This document shows positions 46,712 through 54,521 of a DNA stretch of 64,000 bases, in pieces. The DNA is taken from positions 2,951,001 through 3,015,000 of the forward strand of contig NZ_JRKM01000001.1 of the NCBI RefSeq assembly GCF_000768065.1. The letters are read 5' to 3'. Source of the stretch: Aquabacterium sp. NJ1. GTDB lineage: Bacteria > Pseudomonadota > Gammaproteobacteria > Burkholderiales > Burkholderiaceae_C. How positions within the stretch are numbered: position 1 is the stretch's first letter; each line of letters opens with the position of its first letter. Both the position numbers and the translations under genes were made by a program. The notes below the pieces were generated by a model. That model had not been told where the DNA came from, searched no databases, and was given only the letters and a program-made list of their open reading frames with translations.

Positions 46712-48643
46712 TCACCAGTAGCGCCCGATGCCCAGCAGTGTCCTGGCCCCGCCATGTTCACCGCTGCTGTGCTCATGCTGGATGCGAATGTCATAGCTTC
46801 TGCCGAGTGCATACCGCCATTCGGCCTTGAGCACGTTGTAGCGGGCCTGCTCCGAGCCAGCGGGCCAGCGCGATTCCATGTTGATTTCGGTACCCCAGTC
46901 CGGGTTCGGCCGCCAGATCAAGGTTGTGCCGGCCTTGACGTAACCGAGACCTTGGTCGGCTCTTTTGCCCTGCACGGCACCGCCGGCGCGGACCGCCAAA
47001 AAGAGGCCACTCATGAGGCGTCGGCCCATGCCGATGTCGCCTTGCAACTTGGCCGCCAGGCAGTCTTCACAGCCCGGTTTGACAGGCTCGGCACCAACCT
47101 TGATCTGCCAGACTTGCCCTCGGTCGCCGGCCAGCCCGGTCACACCAGGATTGGCGCTGTTGATCGCCACCAGATCCAACTGGTCGAGCCGGATGCCTTG
47201 CTGTTTGAACCTCAGGCGAAGGTCGCCCATGGTGAGTCCGCTGTAGGGCACGTGTCCCTGATCGGAGTCCAGTGGGTCGTAGTACGCGGCGCGAATGCGC
47301 ACGAAGCCCGCTTGGCCCTGGCGATCACTGTCCATCCATCCTGCTTGAAACCAGCCCGGCGCGCGACCCAGATGTGGCGCTTGCGGCGCAACGGCCTCTG
47401 CCGTCTTGGGGGCTGGCGGAAGCCGGAAGCGTTCAGCCAGCGCAGCGGTGTAGACCGGGTGCAGCTTGCCGGATGAGCGCTGTGCCGCGTCCGTGATGAA
47501 CTGGTAGTAGTCGATGGTTGCATCCACGACTGCGCGTTGCCCCTCGGGGGGGAGCGCACGGTAGGGGGCTTGGGTCAACGCCTGCTCGTGCGCCACCAGG
47601 TCAAAGAAGACCTGCCGTTCCTGCGCGCCCAGGGCATTGAAGCTGGCATAAAACCGGCTCTGCCTGGACGGCGCATATCTGACCGATTTCAACAAGGGGC
47701 TGCCATCTGCTCGACGTTCGCGTCCCGCTTGTTGCAAAGTGGCCTGCGGAATGGTCCATGGGCGATTGGGCGGCGTAATGTTGACACCTTCAACGATCTG
47801 CACGATTTCGGCCATGCGGAAGGCGCAGTTCTTGCGGAAGAAGAAATATTGATAACGGCGGTTCAATACTTCCCAGGCATGCGCCGAAACGAACTGGACC
47901 TCATCGGGCGACAGATTGATTTCATATTCCCATAGATCTCGCAGTTCGATTTCGCCATATTGATTGCGATGAAAATAGTATTCAATATCGCTGAAGCCGC
48001 CGTCATATCCGCCGAGGATGCCTTTGACGATGTAGACAAAGGGGCTGTCCGAACCATCTTCAATCACCCCGTAGCTGATGGAAAGGTCTTGCAGTGCGGT
48101 AAGCCGGCGGCTGGGGTCGGTGTTGAACTTCAGCAGCGTGTGTCCGTAATATGAGGCGGGGTTTCCCAGAAAACCGGACGCCAATACCAGGCTGATGGAC
48201 GTGATCTGGCGGCTGCCCGCCCAGGCATCCCAACGAGGACAGGATACCGATGGAAAGTTCAGCTGCCCGGCCAGCTTCTTTTTCAGCCAGAGTGTGCGTG
48301 CCGGAAAACGGCATTGGGCGTGTTCGTCGTCTGGCTTTGCATCAGCAGGCAAGCGCAAGGCGTCGAGTGTGGCCTGCAATTCCGACAATGGGCTATCTCG
48401 CCCGTCCCGGCTATTCAGGAAAAACGTTTCGGTGTGAATGGCGCTGCGCCAGCCTGACGGCGAATCCGATGCGGGTTCGTAGTGTCCGAGTTTGAGCCAG
48501 GTGGGATCCTGGGCAAGGGCTTGCAACGCGATGCCTTGAGTGGTCGGGGCGTTGCCGATGTCGGCGCGCGTCGAGGCGGAATACAGGCAGCAAAGTGCAG
48601 CCGTGATCAGCAGGCGCATCCAGATGGGGACGAAGGAATACAT
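46712..48643 (-). CDS. DUF4105/Lnb N-terminal-domain exported protein, module copy 2
   Basis: This 643-residue paralogue of the protein at 43292 has a hydrophobic N-terminus (MRLLITAALCCLYSASTRA) serving as signal peptide. The probable catalytic pair is His168 in SYYGHTLLKF and Cys273 in RKNCAFRMAE. The structural cysteines Cys111 and Cys135 match Cys114 and Cys139 of copy 1. The segments LWEYEINLSPDEVQFVSAHAWE and IWEYELNLTPVEINRLLAHAWE correspond almost residue by residue. It starts at 48643 (the exact ATG is uncertain) and converges on barrel copy 1 across 27 bases. The C-terminal third again looks barrel-like. Confidence 0.87.
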   Translation of the reverse strand: MYSFVPIWMRLLITAALCCLYSASTRADIGNAPTTQGIALQALAQDPTWLKLGHYEPASDSPSGWRSAIHTETFFLNSRDGRDSPLSELQATLDALRLPADAKPDDEHAQCRFPARTLWLKKKLAGQLNFPSVSCPRWDAWAGSRQITSISLVLASGFLGNPASYYGHTLLKFNTDPSRRLTALQDLSISYGVIEDGSDSPFVYIVKGILGGYDGGFSDIEYYFHRNQYGEIELRDLWEYEINLSPDEVQFVSAHAWEVLNRRYQYFFFRKNCAFRMAEIVQIVEGVNITPPNRPWTIPQATLQQAGRERRADGSPLLKSVRYAPSRQSRFYASFNALGAQERQVFFDLVAHEQALTQAPYRALPPEGQRAVVDATIDYYQFITDAAQRSSGKLHPVYTAALAERFRLPPAPKTAEAVAPQAPHLGRAPGWFQAGWMDSDRQGQAGFVRIRAAYYDPLDSDQGHVPYSGLTMGDLRLRFKQQGIRLDQLDLVAINSANPGVTGLAGDRGQVWQIKVGAEPVKPGCEDCLAAKLQGDIGMGRRLMSGLFLAVRAGGAVQGKRADQGLGYVKAGTTLIWRPNPDWGTEINMESRWPAGSEQARYNVLKAEWRYALGRSYDIRIQHEHSSGEHGGARTLLGIGRYW

Positions 48644-48671
48644 GAAGTCTGTGCGTGGCGGCGCCAAGTAA

Positions 48672-48703
48672 GCAGGCCGCCAGGTATGAGCCTGGCGGCC
48701 TGC
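48672..48703 (-). promoter_or_regulatory. Perfect hairpin between DUF3015 and DUF4105 genes, copy 2
   Basis: GCAGGCCGCCAGG (48672-48684) pairs over all 13 bases with CCTGGCGGCCTGC (48691-48703) around a six-base loop. It is 22 bases beyond the DUF3015 stop on the minus strand, with no T tract. It is positioned like the hairpin of copy 1. Confidence 0.65.
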
Positions 48704-48724
48704 GGCGCGTCATTTGATCAACGA

Positions 48725-49237
48725 TCAGACTGCGCAGTGCTGAGCGACGGCTGCATCCACGGCGCCGTAGAACTGAGCAGCCTTTTGCAGGCGAGGCTGG
48801 TTGGCGAAGCCGGGCTGCGACACGATGGCGCCCATGGATTCGCGCGTTGCAGCGATGGCAGCAGCCTGGTGACCCGAAGCGCATTCCATGATGTTGAACA
48901 CGGTGGTCAGGTGTTCACCAGCACCCTGAGCGGCTTGTTCAGCCAGTTGCTCATAGGTGTCACGGATGAAGACGGCGGCGACAACCTTTTTGCCTTGGCA
49001 GGTCTGGGGGCTGGCGGTGGCCGAGGTCAGGGCAGTGATACCAAAGTCCCAGATCACGTTGGAGGTGACGGCAGCCCAGCCGGTGTTGGAGAACAGGGCG
49101 GCGCCGATACCGCAGTCAGTATAGGGGTTGGGGCCAGAACCGGGGGCTTTGGTATCAGTGGCAGCACCTTCTGCATGGGCAAAAACGGCGCAAGAGGCGA
49201 CGATGGCGCCGACCACGATGGACTTGAACTTCAACAT
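48725..49237 (-). CDS. DUF3015 exported protein, module copy 2
   Basis: This 170-residue protein has a signal peptide (MLKFKSIVVGAIVASCAVFAHA) and a DUF3015 mature domain: NPYTDCGIGAALF, then WDFGITALTSATASPQTC and a helical tail (AAQFYGAVDAAVAQHCAV). The CGxG, FGIT and Cys features line up with copy 1. The start at 49237 follows AGGA; an upstream in-frame ATG at 49312 has no signal. It is divergent from barrel copy 2. Function unknown. Confidence 0.86.
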   Translation of the reverse strand: MLKFKSIVVGAIVASCAVFAHAEGAATDTKAPGSGPNPYTDCGIGAALFSNTGWAAVTSNVIWDFGITALTSATASPQTCQGKKVVAAVFIRDTYEQLAEQAAQGAGEHLTTVFNIMECASGHQAAAIAATRESMGAIVSQPGFANQPRLQKAAQFYGAVDAAVAQHCAV

Positions 49238-49410
49238 ATTAAAAAATCCTGAAAGATTTGCGAAATATTTGATGTGTGCAAAACACGCATCAGTGAATCT
49301 CACGGAATTCACACGGTTATTTTACTTTTGTATCAATGCTTTTCATAAGTAAGTGGTCGGGGGGATGTTATCGATTGCCCTCATATGTCACAGTTCCTCC
49401 CCCTGAAATG

Positions 49411-49438
49411 GAGGGGGTAACCCGCCCGACTTGGTGGT
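49411..49438 (+). promoter_or_regulatory. Shared upstream motif of barrel gene, copy 2
   Basis: GAGGGGGTAA followed by CCCGCCCGACTTGGTGGT, matching 45936-45965 with a two-base length difference. Here it is 51 bases before the barrel ATG, a normal promoter distance. Confidence 0.55.
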
Positions 49439-49489
49439 CAAATGCGGGCGCCGCAGCAGTCGTGCTGCAGATGTTTGAATCGAGAATCC

Positions 49490-50035
49490 ATGTTCAAGAA
49501 AATGATGTTGGCCGCTGTGATGGCCACTGCCGCTTCCGGCGCGATGGCGCAGCTGTATATGGGCGCAGGTCTGGGTTACGCAAAGATTGCTGATGCGTGC
49601 AACGGCTCGGTGGGCTCGTGCGAAGACAGTAGCTTGGGGCTGAAGCTGTACGGTGGTTTCCATCTCAACGCCAGTGTGTCTGCCGAGCTGGGCTACCTCG
49701 ACTTTGGTCAGGCAACCAACGATGCAGGTCCGCTGCATGCTGAACTCGACGCCAGTGCGGTGGTGATCAACGCCGCATTCCGTGCTCCCGTGGGCCGTGA
49801 CCTGACCGGCGTGGCCCGCATTGGCCTGGCCAGCGTGACGATGGATGAGAAATACAACTTTGCCCCCAATAGTTCCAAGTCCACTTCGCAGCTGTACCTG
49901 GGGCTGGGCCTGGAGTACGCGCTTCAGAAGAACCTGAAGGCGACCTTTTCGTACGACCTGACGCATGGCGAGGATGCCAGCGGTGATAGCGGCAACCTGC
50001 ACCTGTTCAGCGCTGGCCTGCAGTACGCCTTCTGA
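49490..50035 (+). CDS. Outer-membrane beta-barrel protein, module copy 2
   Basis: This 181-residue paralogue of the barrel at 46136 has a signal peptide (MFKKMMLAAVMATAASGAMA) and a small barrel with strands LGLKLYGGF, SAELGYLDFG, LYLGLGLEYAL and terminal LQYAF. It keeps a cysteine pair in the same first loop (DACNGSVGSCEDS). Such eight-stranded barrels usually have structural, adhesion or lipid-modifying roles and rarely form pores; the role here is unknown. It ends at the bidirectional terminator 50055-50083. Confidence 0.9.
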   Translation: MFKKMMLAAVMATAASGAMAQLYMGAGLGYAKIADACNGSVGSCEDSSLGLKLYGGFHLNASVSAELGYLDFGQATNDAGPLHAELDASAVVINAAFRAPVGRDLTGVARIGLASVTMDEKYNFAPNSSKSTSQLYLGLGLEYALQKNLKATFSYDLTHGEDASGDSGNLHLFSAGLQYAF

Positions 50036-50054
50036 GCGCGGTACGCACCCAAAC

Positions 50055-50083
50055 AAAAAGGCACCCCGCGGGGTGCCTTTTTT
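50055..50083. terminator. Bidirectional terminator between barrel copy 2 and glcB
   Basis: AAAAAGGCACCCC (50055-50067) pairs perfectly with GGGGTGCCTTTTT (50070-50082). The T or A runs on both sides let it serve the two convergent genes. Confidence 0.93.
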
Positions 50084-50103
50084 CATGCTGGATCGTTGAT
50101 CGA

Positions 50104-52299
50104 TCAGCCTTGTGCCTTCTTCTTCAGGCGCCATGCGTGCAGCAGCGGCTCGGTGTAACCCGAAGGCTGTTCCTTGCCCTTGAAGACCAGATCCAGGGCG
50201 GCCTGGAAGGCGGCGCCGTTGGGGTTGGCCACCAGCGGCTGGTACAGCTTGTCGCCCGCGTTCTGCTTGTCGACCACGGCGGCCATGCGGTTGAAGGTCT
50301 CGCGCACCTGGGCTTCGGTCACCACGCCATGGTGCAGCCAGTTGGCCACGTGCTGGCTGGAGATACGCAGCGTGGCGCGGTCTTCCATCAGGCCCACGTT
50401 GTGGATGTCAGGCACCTTGGAGCAGCCCACGCCCTGGTCGATCCAGCGCACCACATAACCCAGGATGCCCTGGATGTTGTTGTCCAGCTCTTGCTGCTTG
50501 TCGGCATCCGACCAGTTGGCGCTTTCCACCACGGGGATGGTCAGCAGCTTGTCGAGCAGCGACTGGGGATCTTCGCCGGTCTTCTCGATGTCTTGCTGGA
50601 TGGCAGCCACGCTCACCTGGTGGTAGTGCGTGGCGTGCAGCGTGGCGGCGGTGGGCGAAGGCGTCCAGGCGGTGTTGGCACCGGCCTTGGGGTGGGCGAT
50701 CTTCTGCTCCAGCATGCCGGCCATCAGGTCGGGCATGGCCCACATGCCCTTGCCGATCTGGGCGCGACCACGCAGGCCCATCTGCAGGCCGATCAGCACG
50801 TTGCGGCGCTCGTAAGCGGCGATCCAGGCGCTGTTCTTGATGTCGCCCTTGCGCATCATCGGGCCGGCCAGCATGGCGGTGTGCATTTCGTCGCCGGTGC
50901 GGTCCAGGAAGCCGGTGTTGATGAAGGCCACGCGGCTCGAAGCGGCGGCGATACAGGCCTTCAGGTTCACCGAGGTGCGGCGCTCTTCGTCCATGATGCC
51001 CAGCTTGACGGTGCTGTCAGGCAGGCCCAGGACTTGTTCGACGCGGCCGAACAGCTCGGCGGCGAAGGCCACTTCGGCAGGGCCGTGCATCTTGGGCTTC
51101 ACGATGTAGACGGAGCCGGTGCGCGAGTTGCGGATGGCCTGGCCGTTGATCTTGCCGTGGCCTTGCAGGTCGTGCAGGGCGATGGTCGTGGTGATCATCG
51201 CGTCCATGATGCCTTCGGGGATTTCCTTGCCCTCGGCGCCCCACAGGATGGCCGGGTTGGTCATCAGGTGGCCGACGTTACGCACGAACATCAGCGAACG
51301 GCCATGCAGCTTGACTTCGCCACCGTTGGGGCCGGTGTAGACGCGGTCGCCATTGAGCGTGCGCGTGAAGGTCTTGCCGCCCTTGGCGACTTCTTCGGAC
51401 AGCGTGCCCTGCTGGATGCCCAGCCAGTTGCTGTAGCCCAGCACCTTGTCTTCGGCGTCCACGGCGGCCACGGAGTCTTCCAGGTCCAGGATGGTGGACA
51501 CGGCGGCTTCGAGGATCAGGTCGGACACGCCAGCGGCGTCGGTCTTGCCGATGTTGGTGCTGCGATCGATCTGGATGTCGACGTGCATGCCGTTGTTGAC
51601 CAGCAGCACGCTCTTGGGCGCGGCGGCGTCACCTTGGTAGCCCACCAGTTGAGCGGGGTTCTGCAGGCCGGTGGTCTTGCCGTTGGTCAGCGTGACGACC
51701 AGCTTGCCGCCAGCGATGGCGTAGCCAGCCGATTCCTTGTGCGAAGCGCCTTCCAGCGGAGCCGATTGGTCCAGGAAGTTGCGGGCCCAGGCGATCACCT
51801 TGGCGCCACGCACGGGGTTGTAGCCCGTGCCCTTGTCGGCACCGTCGGTCTCGGGGATGGCGTCCGTGCCGTACAGGGCGTCGTACAGGCTGCCCCAGCG
51901 GGCGTTGGCGGCGTTCAGGGCGTAACGCGCATTCAGGATGGGCACCACCAGCTGCGGGCCGGCTTGCAGGGCCAGTTCGGCGTCCACATTGGTGGTCGTG
52001 GCCTTCACGTCAGCAGGCACGGGCACCAGGTAGCCGATCTTTTCCAGCTGGGCCTTGTAGGCGCCGAAGTCCTTGATCGGGCCGGGGTTGGCGGTGTGCC
52101 AGGCGTCCATTTCAGCCTGGATGCGGTCGCGCTCGGCCAGCAGGGCGGCGTTCTTGGGGGCCAGGTCGGACACGATCTTGTCGAAGCCGGCCCAGAACTT
52201 GGCGCTGTCGACGCCAGTGCCCGGCAGCACCTTGTCTTCAATGAAACGGTAGAGCTCGGTGGCAACTTGCAGGCCGTGGACGGTGGTGCGTGCGGTCAT
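50104..52299 (-). CDS. glcB: Malate synthase G
   Basis: This 731-residue monomeric malate synthase condenses glyoxylate and acetyl-CoA to malate in glycolate/glyoxylate use. Seen: the TIM-barrel segments [38 protein letters not shown] and [16 protein letters not shown], the [17 protein letters not shown] stretch, and the C-terminal catalytic domain with [18 protein letters not shown]. The length is as in E. coli GlcB (723). The ATG at 52299 follows GAGGTT. It is divergent from a LysR-type gene across 291 bases, the likely regulator. A 738-codon frame on the other strand is its shadow. Confidence 0.97.
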   Translation of the reverse strand: MTARTTVHGLQVATELYRFIEDKVLPGTGVDSAKFWAGFDKIVSDLAPKNAALLAERDRIQAEMDAWHTANPGPIKDFGAYKAQLEKIGYLVPVPADVKATTTNVDAELALQAGPQLVVPILNARYALNAANARWGSLYDALYGTDAIPETDGADKGTGYNPVRGAKVIAWARNFLDQSAPLEGASHKESAGYAIAGGKLVVTLTNGKTTGLQNPAQLVGYQGDAAAPKSVLLVNNGMHVDIQIDRSTNIGKTDAAGVSDLILEAAVSTILDLEDSVAAVDAEDKVLGYSNWLGIQQGTLSEEVAKGGKTFTRTLNGDRVYTGPNGGEVKLHGRSLMFVRNVGHLMTNPAILWGAEGKEIPEGIMDAMITTTIALHDLQGHGKINGQAIRNSRTGSVYIVKPKMHGPAEVAFAAELFGRVEQVLGLPDSTVKLGIMDEERRTSVNLKACIAAASSRVAFINTGFLDRTGDEMHTAMLAGPMMRKGDIKNSAWIAAYERRNVLIGLQMGLRGRAQIGKGMWAMPDLMAGMLEQKIAHPKAGANTAWTPSPTAATLHATHYHQVSVAAIQQDIEKTGEDPQSLLDKLLTIPVVESANWSDADKQQELDNNIQGILGYVVRWIDQGVGCSKVPDIHNVGLMEDRATLRISSQHVANWLHHGVVTEAQVRETFNRMAAVVDKQNAGDKLYQPLVANPNGAAFQAALDLVFKGKEQPSGYTEPLLHAWRLKKKAQG

Positions 52300-52590
52300 G
52301 GTGAACCTCGTCAAGGAAAGGGGTGATCAGTAGAAGGGAAACAGGCTTCCAACGCCAGCACGTGGCGGGCCTGTTTTCAGTGCGAGCAGTTTATTCGATA
52401 CTTGCTTAAACATTACCAATGCAAAAATCCATTGATTGATGACTTTTTTGCACTAATTGCTGGCCCAGGCGTGGCGGATCGGACAAACAGGGTTGCCCCC
52501 GGATTGTCTTGCCTGCGTGACCTGATCAACATCCACCGTTCAGAAGAAGTGGCCAGCCTGGGGTCGCGCACAGGCAGCGGGTGAGGAACC

Positions 52591-53514
52591 ATGGATCGAC
52601 TCAAGCAGATCGAATCCTTTGTGGCTGTGTCCACGAAGGGCAGCCTGACCGCGGCGGCAACGGCCGAGGGGGTGGCGCCAGCCGTGATCGGCCGGCGCAT
52701 CGACGCCCTGGAAGAGCGCCTGGGCGTCAAGCTGCTGGTGCGCACCACGCGGCGCATCAGCCTCACGCACGAAGGCAGTGCGTTTCTGGAAGACGCGCAG
52801 CGCCTGCTGGTTGACCTGGCCAATGCCGAGGCCAGCGTCAGCGCCGGGGGGCTGCAGGCCAGCGGGCATTTGCGTATCACGGCGCCGGCCGGCTTCGGGC
52901 GCCGCCATGTGGCGCCCCTGGTGCCGCGCTTCGTGGGCCTGCACCCCGAGGTGTCCTTGTCCCTGAACCTGTCGGACCGGCTGGTCGACCTGGTCAACGA
53001 GGGCTTTGACTGCGCCGTGCGGGTCGGCGATCTGCCGGACTCCAGCCTGGTGAGCGTGCGCCTGGCCGACAACCGCCGCCTGTGCGTGGCCAGCCCCGCC
53101 TACCTGCAGCGACGCGGCCGTCCCATGCGCCCGGAAGACATCACCCGCCACGACTGCCTCACCCTGAGCTCTGAGGCCAGCCAGACGCGTGGCTGGGCCT
53201 TCATGACCGATGGCCAGCTCGCCTACGTGCGGCCGCCCACCCGGCTGGACTGCTCGGACGGCCAGGTGCTGCACGCCTGGTGCCTGGAGGGGCTGGGCCT
53301 GGCCTGGCGCTCCTGGTGGGAGGTCGAGGCCGATGTGCGTGCCGGCCGCCTGGTCAGCGTGCTTGACGAGCATGCCGCGCCGCCCAACGGCATCTATGCG
53401 GTGTTTGCGCAACGCAAGCACCTGCCGCTGCGCCTGCGTTTGTGGATCGATTTCGTCAAAGAGGCTTATGGCGACCCGGGTTATTGGCAAGGCAGTACCG
53501 CTGCGCCGGCATGA
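52591..53514 (+). CDS. LysR-family transcriptional regulator
   Basis: This 307-residue regulator has helix-turn-helix GSLTAAATAEGVAPAVIGRRIDALEERLG (about 18-46) and the effector domain with RITAPAGFGRRHVAPLVPRF, typical of the CrgA/DsdC-like LysR subgroup. GAGGA before the ATG fixes the start. It is divergent from glcB, so the 291-base gap holds both promoters and probably its binding site; no T-N11-A box stood out. The effector may be a glyoxylate-related acid, by context only. Confidence 0.94.
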   Translation: MDRLKQIESFVAVSTKGSLTAAATAEGVAPAVIGRRIDALEERLGVKLLVRTTRRISLTHEGSAFLEDAQRLLVDLANAEASVSAGGLQASGHLRITAPAGFGRRHVAPLVPRFVGLHPEVSLSLNLSDRLVDLVNEGFDCAVRVGDLPDSSLVSVRLADNRRLCVASPAYLQRRGRPMRPEDITRHDCLTLSSEASQTRGWAFMTDGQLAYVRPPTRLDCSDGQVLHAWCLEGLGLAWRSWWEVEADVRAGRLVSVLDEHAAPPNGIYAVFAQRKHLPLRLRLWIDFVKEAYGDPGYWQGSTAAPA

Positions 53515-53521
53515 TGGGCGC

Positions 53522-53977
53522 ATGTTGCTCGAATCCCTGCTTGCGTACGCCCACATCGTGGCCATCCTCAGTGTGGTGGTCTTCCTGACCAGCGAGGCCG
53601 CGCTGTGTCGCGCCGAATGGCTCAATGCGGCCGTGGTGCGACGCCTGGCCCGTGTTGATCTGATCTACCTGGCCGCCGCGATCGCGGTGCTGCTCACCGG
53701 TGTCGCGCGCACTTGGTGGGGCATGAAGGGCACCGGCTGGTACTGGCAGCAGCCCTTGTTGCACCTCAAGCTGACTCTGTTTGTGGTCATCGGGCTGATC
53801 TCCATCAAGCCCACCATGAGCTTCACGCGCTGGCGCAAGCAACTGGATGCCACGGGCGCCTTGCCTGATGAAGCCGAGGTGCGCAGCGTGCGCAAGCTCA
53901 TCATGCTGGAGGCCCACCTGCTGGTGCTGATCCCGCTGGCGGCCACGCTGCTGGCGCGGGGTGTGTGGACGCGTTGA
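53522..53977 (+). CDS. DUF2214 family membrane protein
   Basis: This 151-residue inner-membrane protein has four hydrophobic helices, with His11 in the first (LAYAHIVAILSVVVFLTSEAAL) and a conserved segment DLIYLAAAIAVLLTGVAR. The layout fits DUF2214, of unknown function. It starts seven bases after the LysR stop and is probably cotranscribed. The histidines in membrane helices could bind haem or metal, which is not established. Confidence 0.85.
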   Translation: MLLESLLAYAHIVAILSVVVFLTSEAALCRAEWLNAAVVRRLARVDLIYLAAAIAVLLTGVARTWWGMKGTGWYWQQPLLHLKLTLFVVIGLISIKPTMSFTRWRKQLDATGALPDEAEVRSVRKLIMLEAHLLVLIPLAATLLARGVWTR

Positions 53978-54013
53978 TGACCCGCAGCCAGGCCCAAGGC
54001 GTCGTCAGCAATG

Positions 54014-54037
54014 AAAACAGGCCCCGCAGGGCCTGTA
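54014..54037 (-). terminator. Intrinsic terminator of the PsiF-repeat gene
   Basis: ACAGGCCC (54018-54025) pairs with GGGCCTGT (54030-54037). Read on the minus strand it is followed by TTTTC, 45 bases after the gene's stop. Confidence 0.8.
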
Positions 54038-54081
54038 GACACCACCTGGCGTGGGCCGGGTGCTTGTCGCTGTGAATGCGC

Positions 54082-54363
54082 TTACTTGGACGCAGCGGGT
54101 GCAGCAGCGCCAGCGTCCTTCTCGCACTTCTTCATGAAGCTGTTCTTGGCAGCGCCAGCCAGCGGCTTGCCGTTCTTGTCCACGGCCTTGGTGGCGCAAG
54201 CGGCACCGCCTTCTTCCTTCTCGCACTTCTTCATGAAGCTGTTCTTGGCAGCACCGGCCAGGGCCTTGCCATTTTTGTCGACGGCTTTGGCTTCGCAAGC
54301 GGGACTCGCGTGGGCCAGGGTGGACAGCAGGGCCAGAGAAATGGAAGCAATCAGAGTGCGCAT
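54082..54363 (-). CDS. PsiF-repeat exported protein
   Basis: This 93-residue protein has a signal peptide (cleavage near AHA) and two PsiF repeats of about 29 residues. Each starts with an Ala-Cys pair and carries KAVDKNGK, then LAGAAKNSFMKKCEK, so each has two cysteines. PsiF is induced by phosphate starvation in E. coli; its function is unknown. An Ala-rich tail follows. GGAG precedes the ATG at 54363. The repeats are also near-identical at the DNA level, with a 99-base period. Confidence 0.9.
   Translation of the reverse strand: MRTLIASISLALLSTLAHASPACEAKAVDKNGKALAGAAKNSFMKKCEKEEGGAACATKAVDKNGKPLAGAAKNSFMKKCEKDAGAAAPAASK
54117..54299 (-). repeat. Tandem 99-base repeat inside the PsiF gene
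   Basis: Positions 54117-54200 and 54216-54299 are near-identical over 84 bases with a 99-base period (33 codons). They correspond to the two PsiF repeats and indicate internal duplication of the gene. Confidence 0.85.
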
Positions 54364-54521
54364 GTCAGAGCTCCGTATGGTTGATTGGGCAGGCGGGCCA
54401 GGCGAAATGCGGCCACGTCTTGACCCTCAACGCGTCAGCTCATATTCCGGATGACGTCGCGTGCCTTGCTTTTGCAGACAAATGGCGCCGGGGCCGAGCG
54501 CCGTGCGCCGATCAGGGGCGA

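Noticed and set aside
50110..52326. 738-codon plus-strand open frame across glcB
   Set aside because: It is the antisense shadow of malate synthase G, with shadow composition (long Val/Gly/His stretches).
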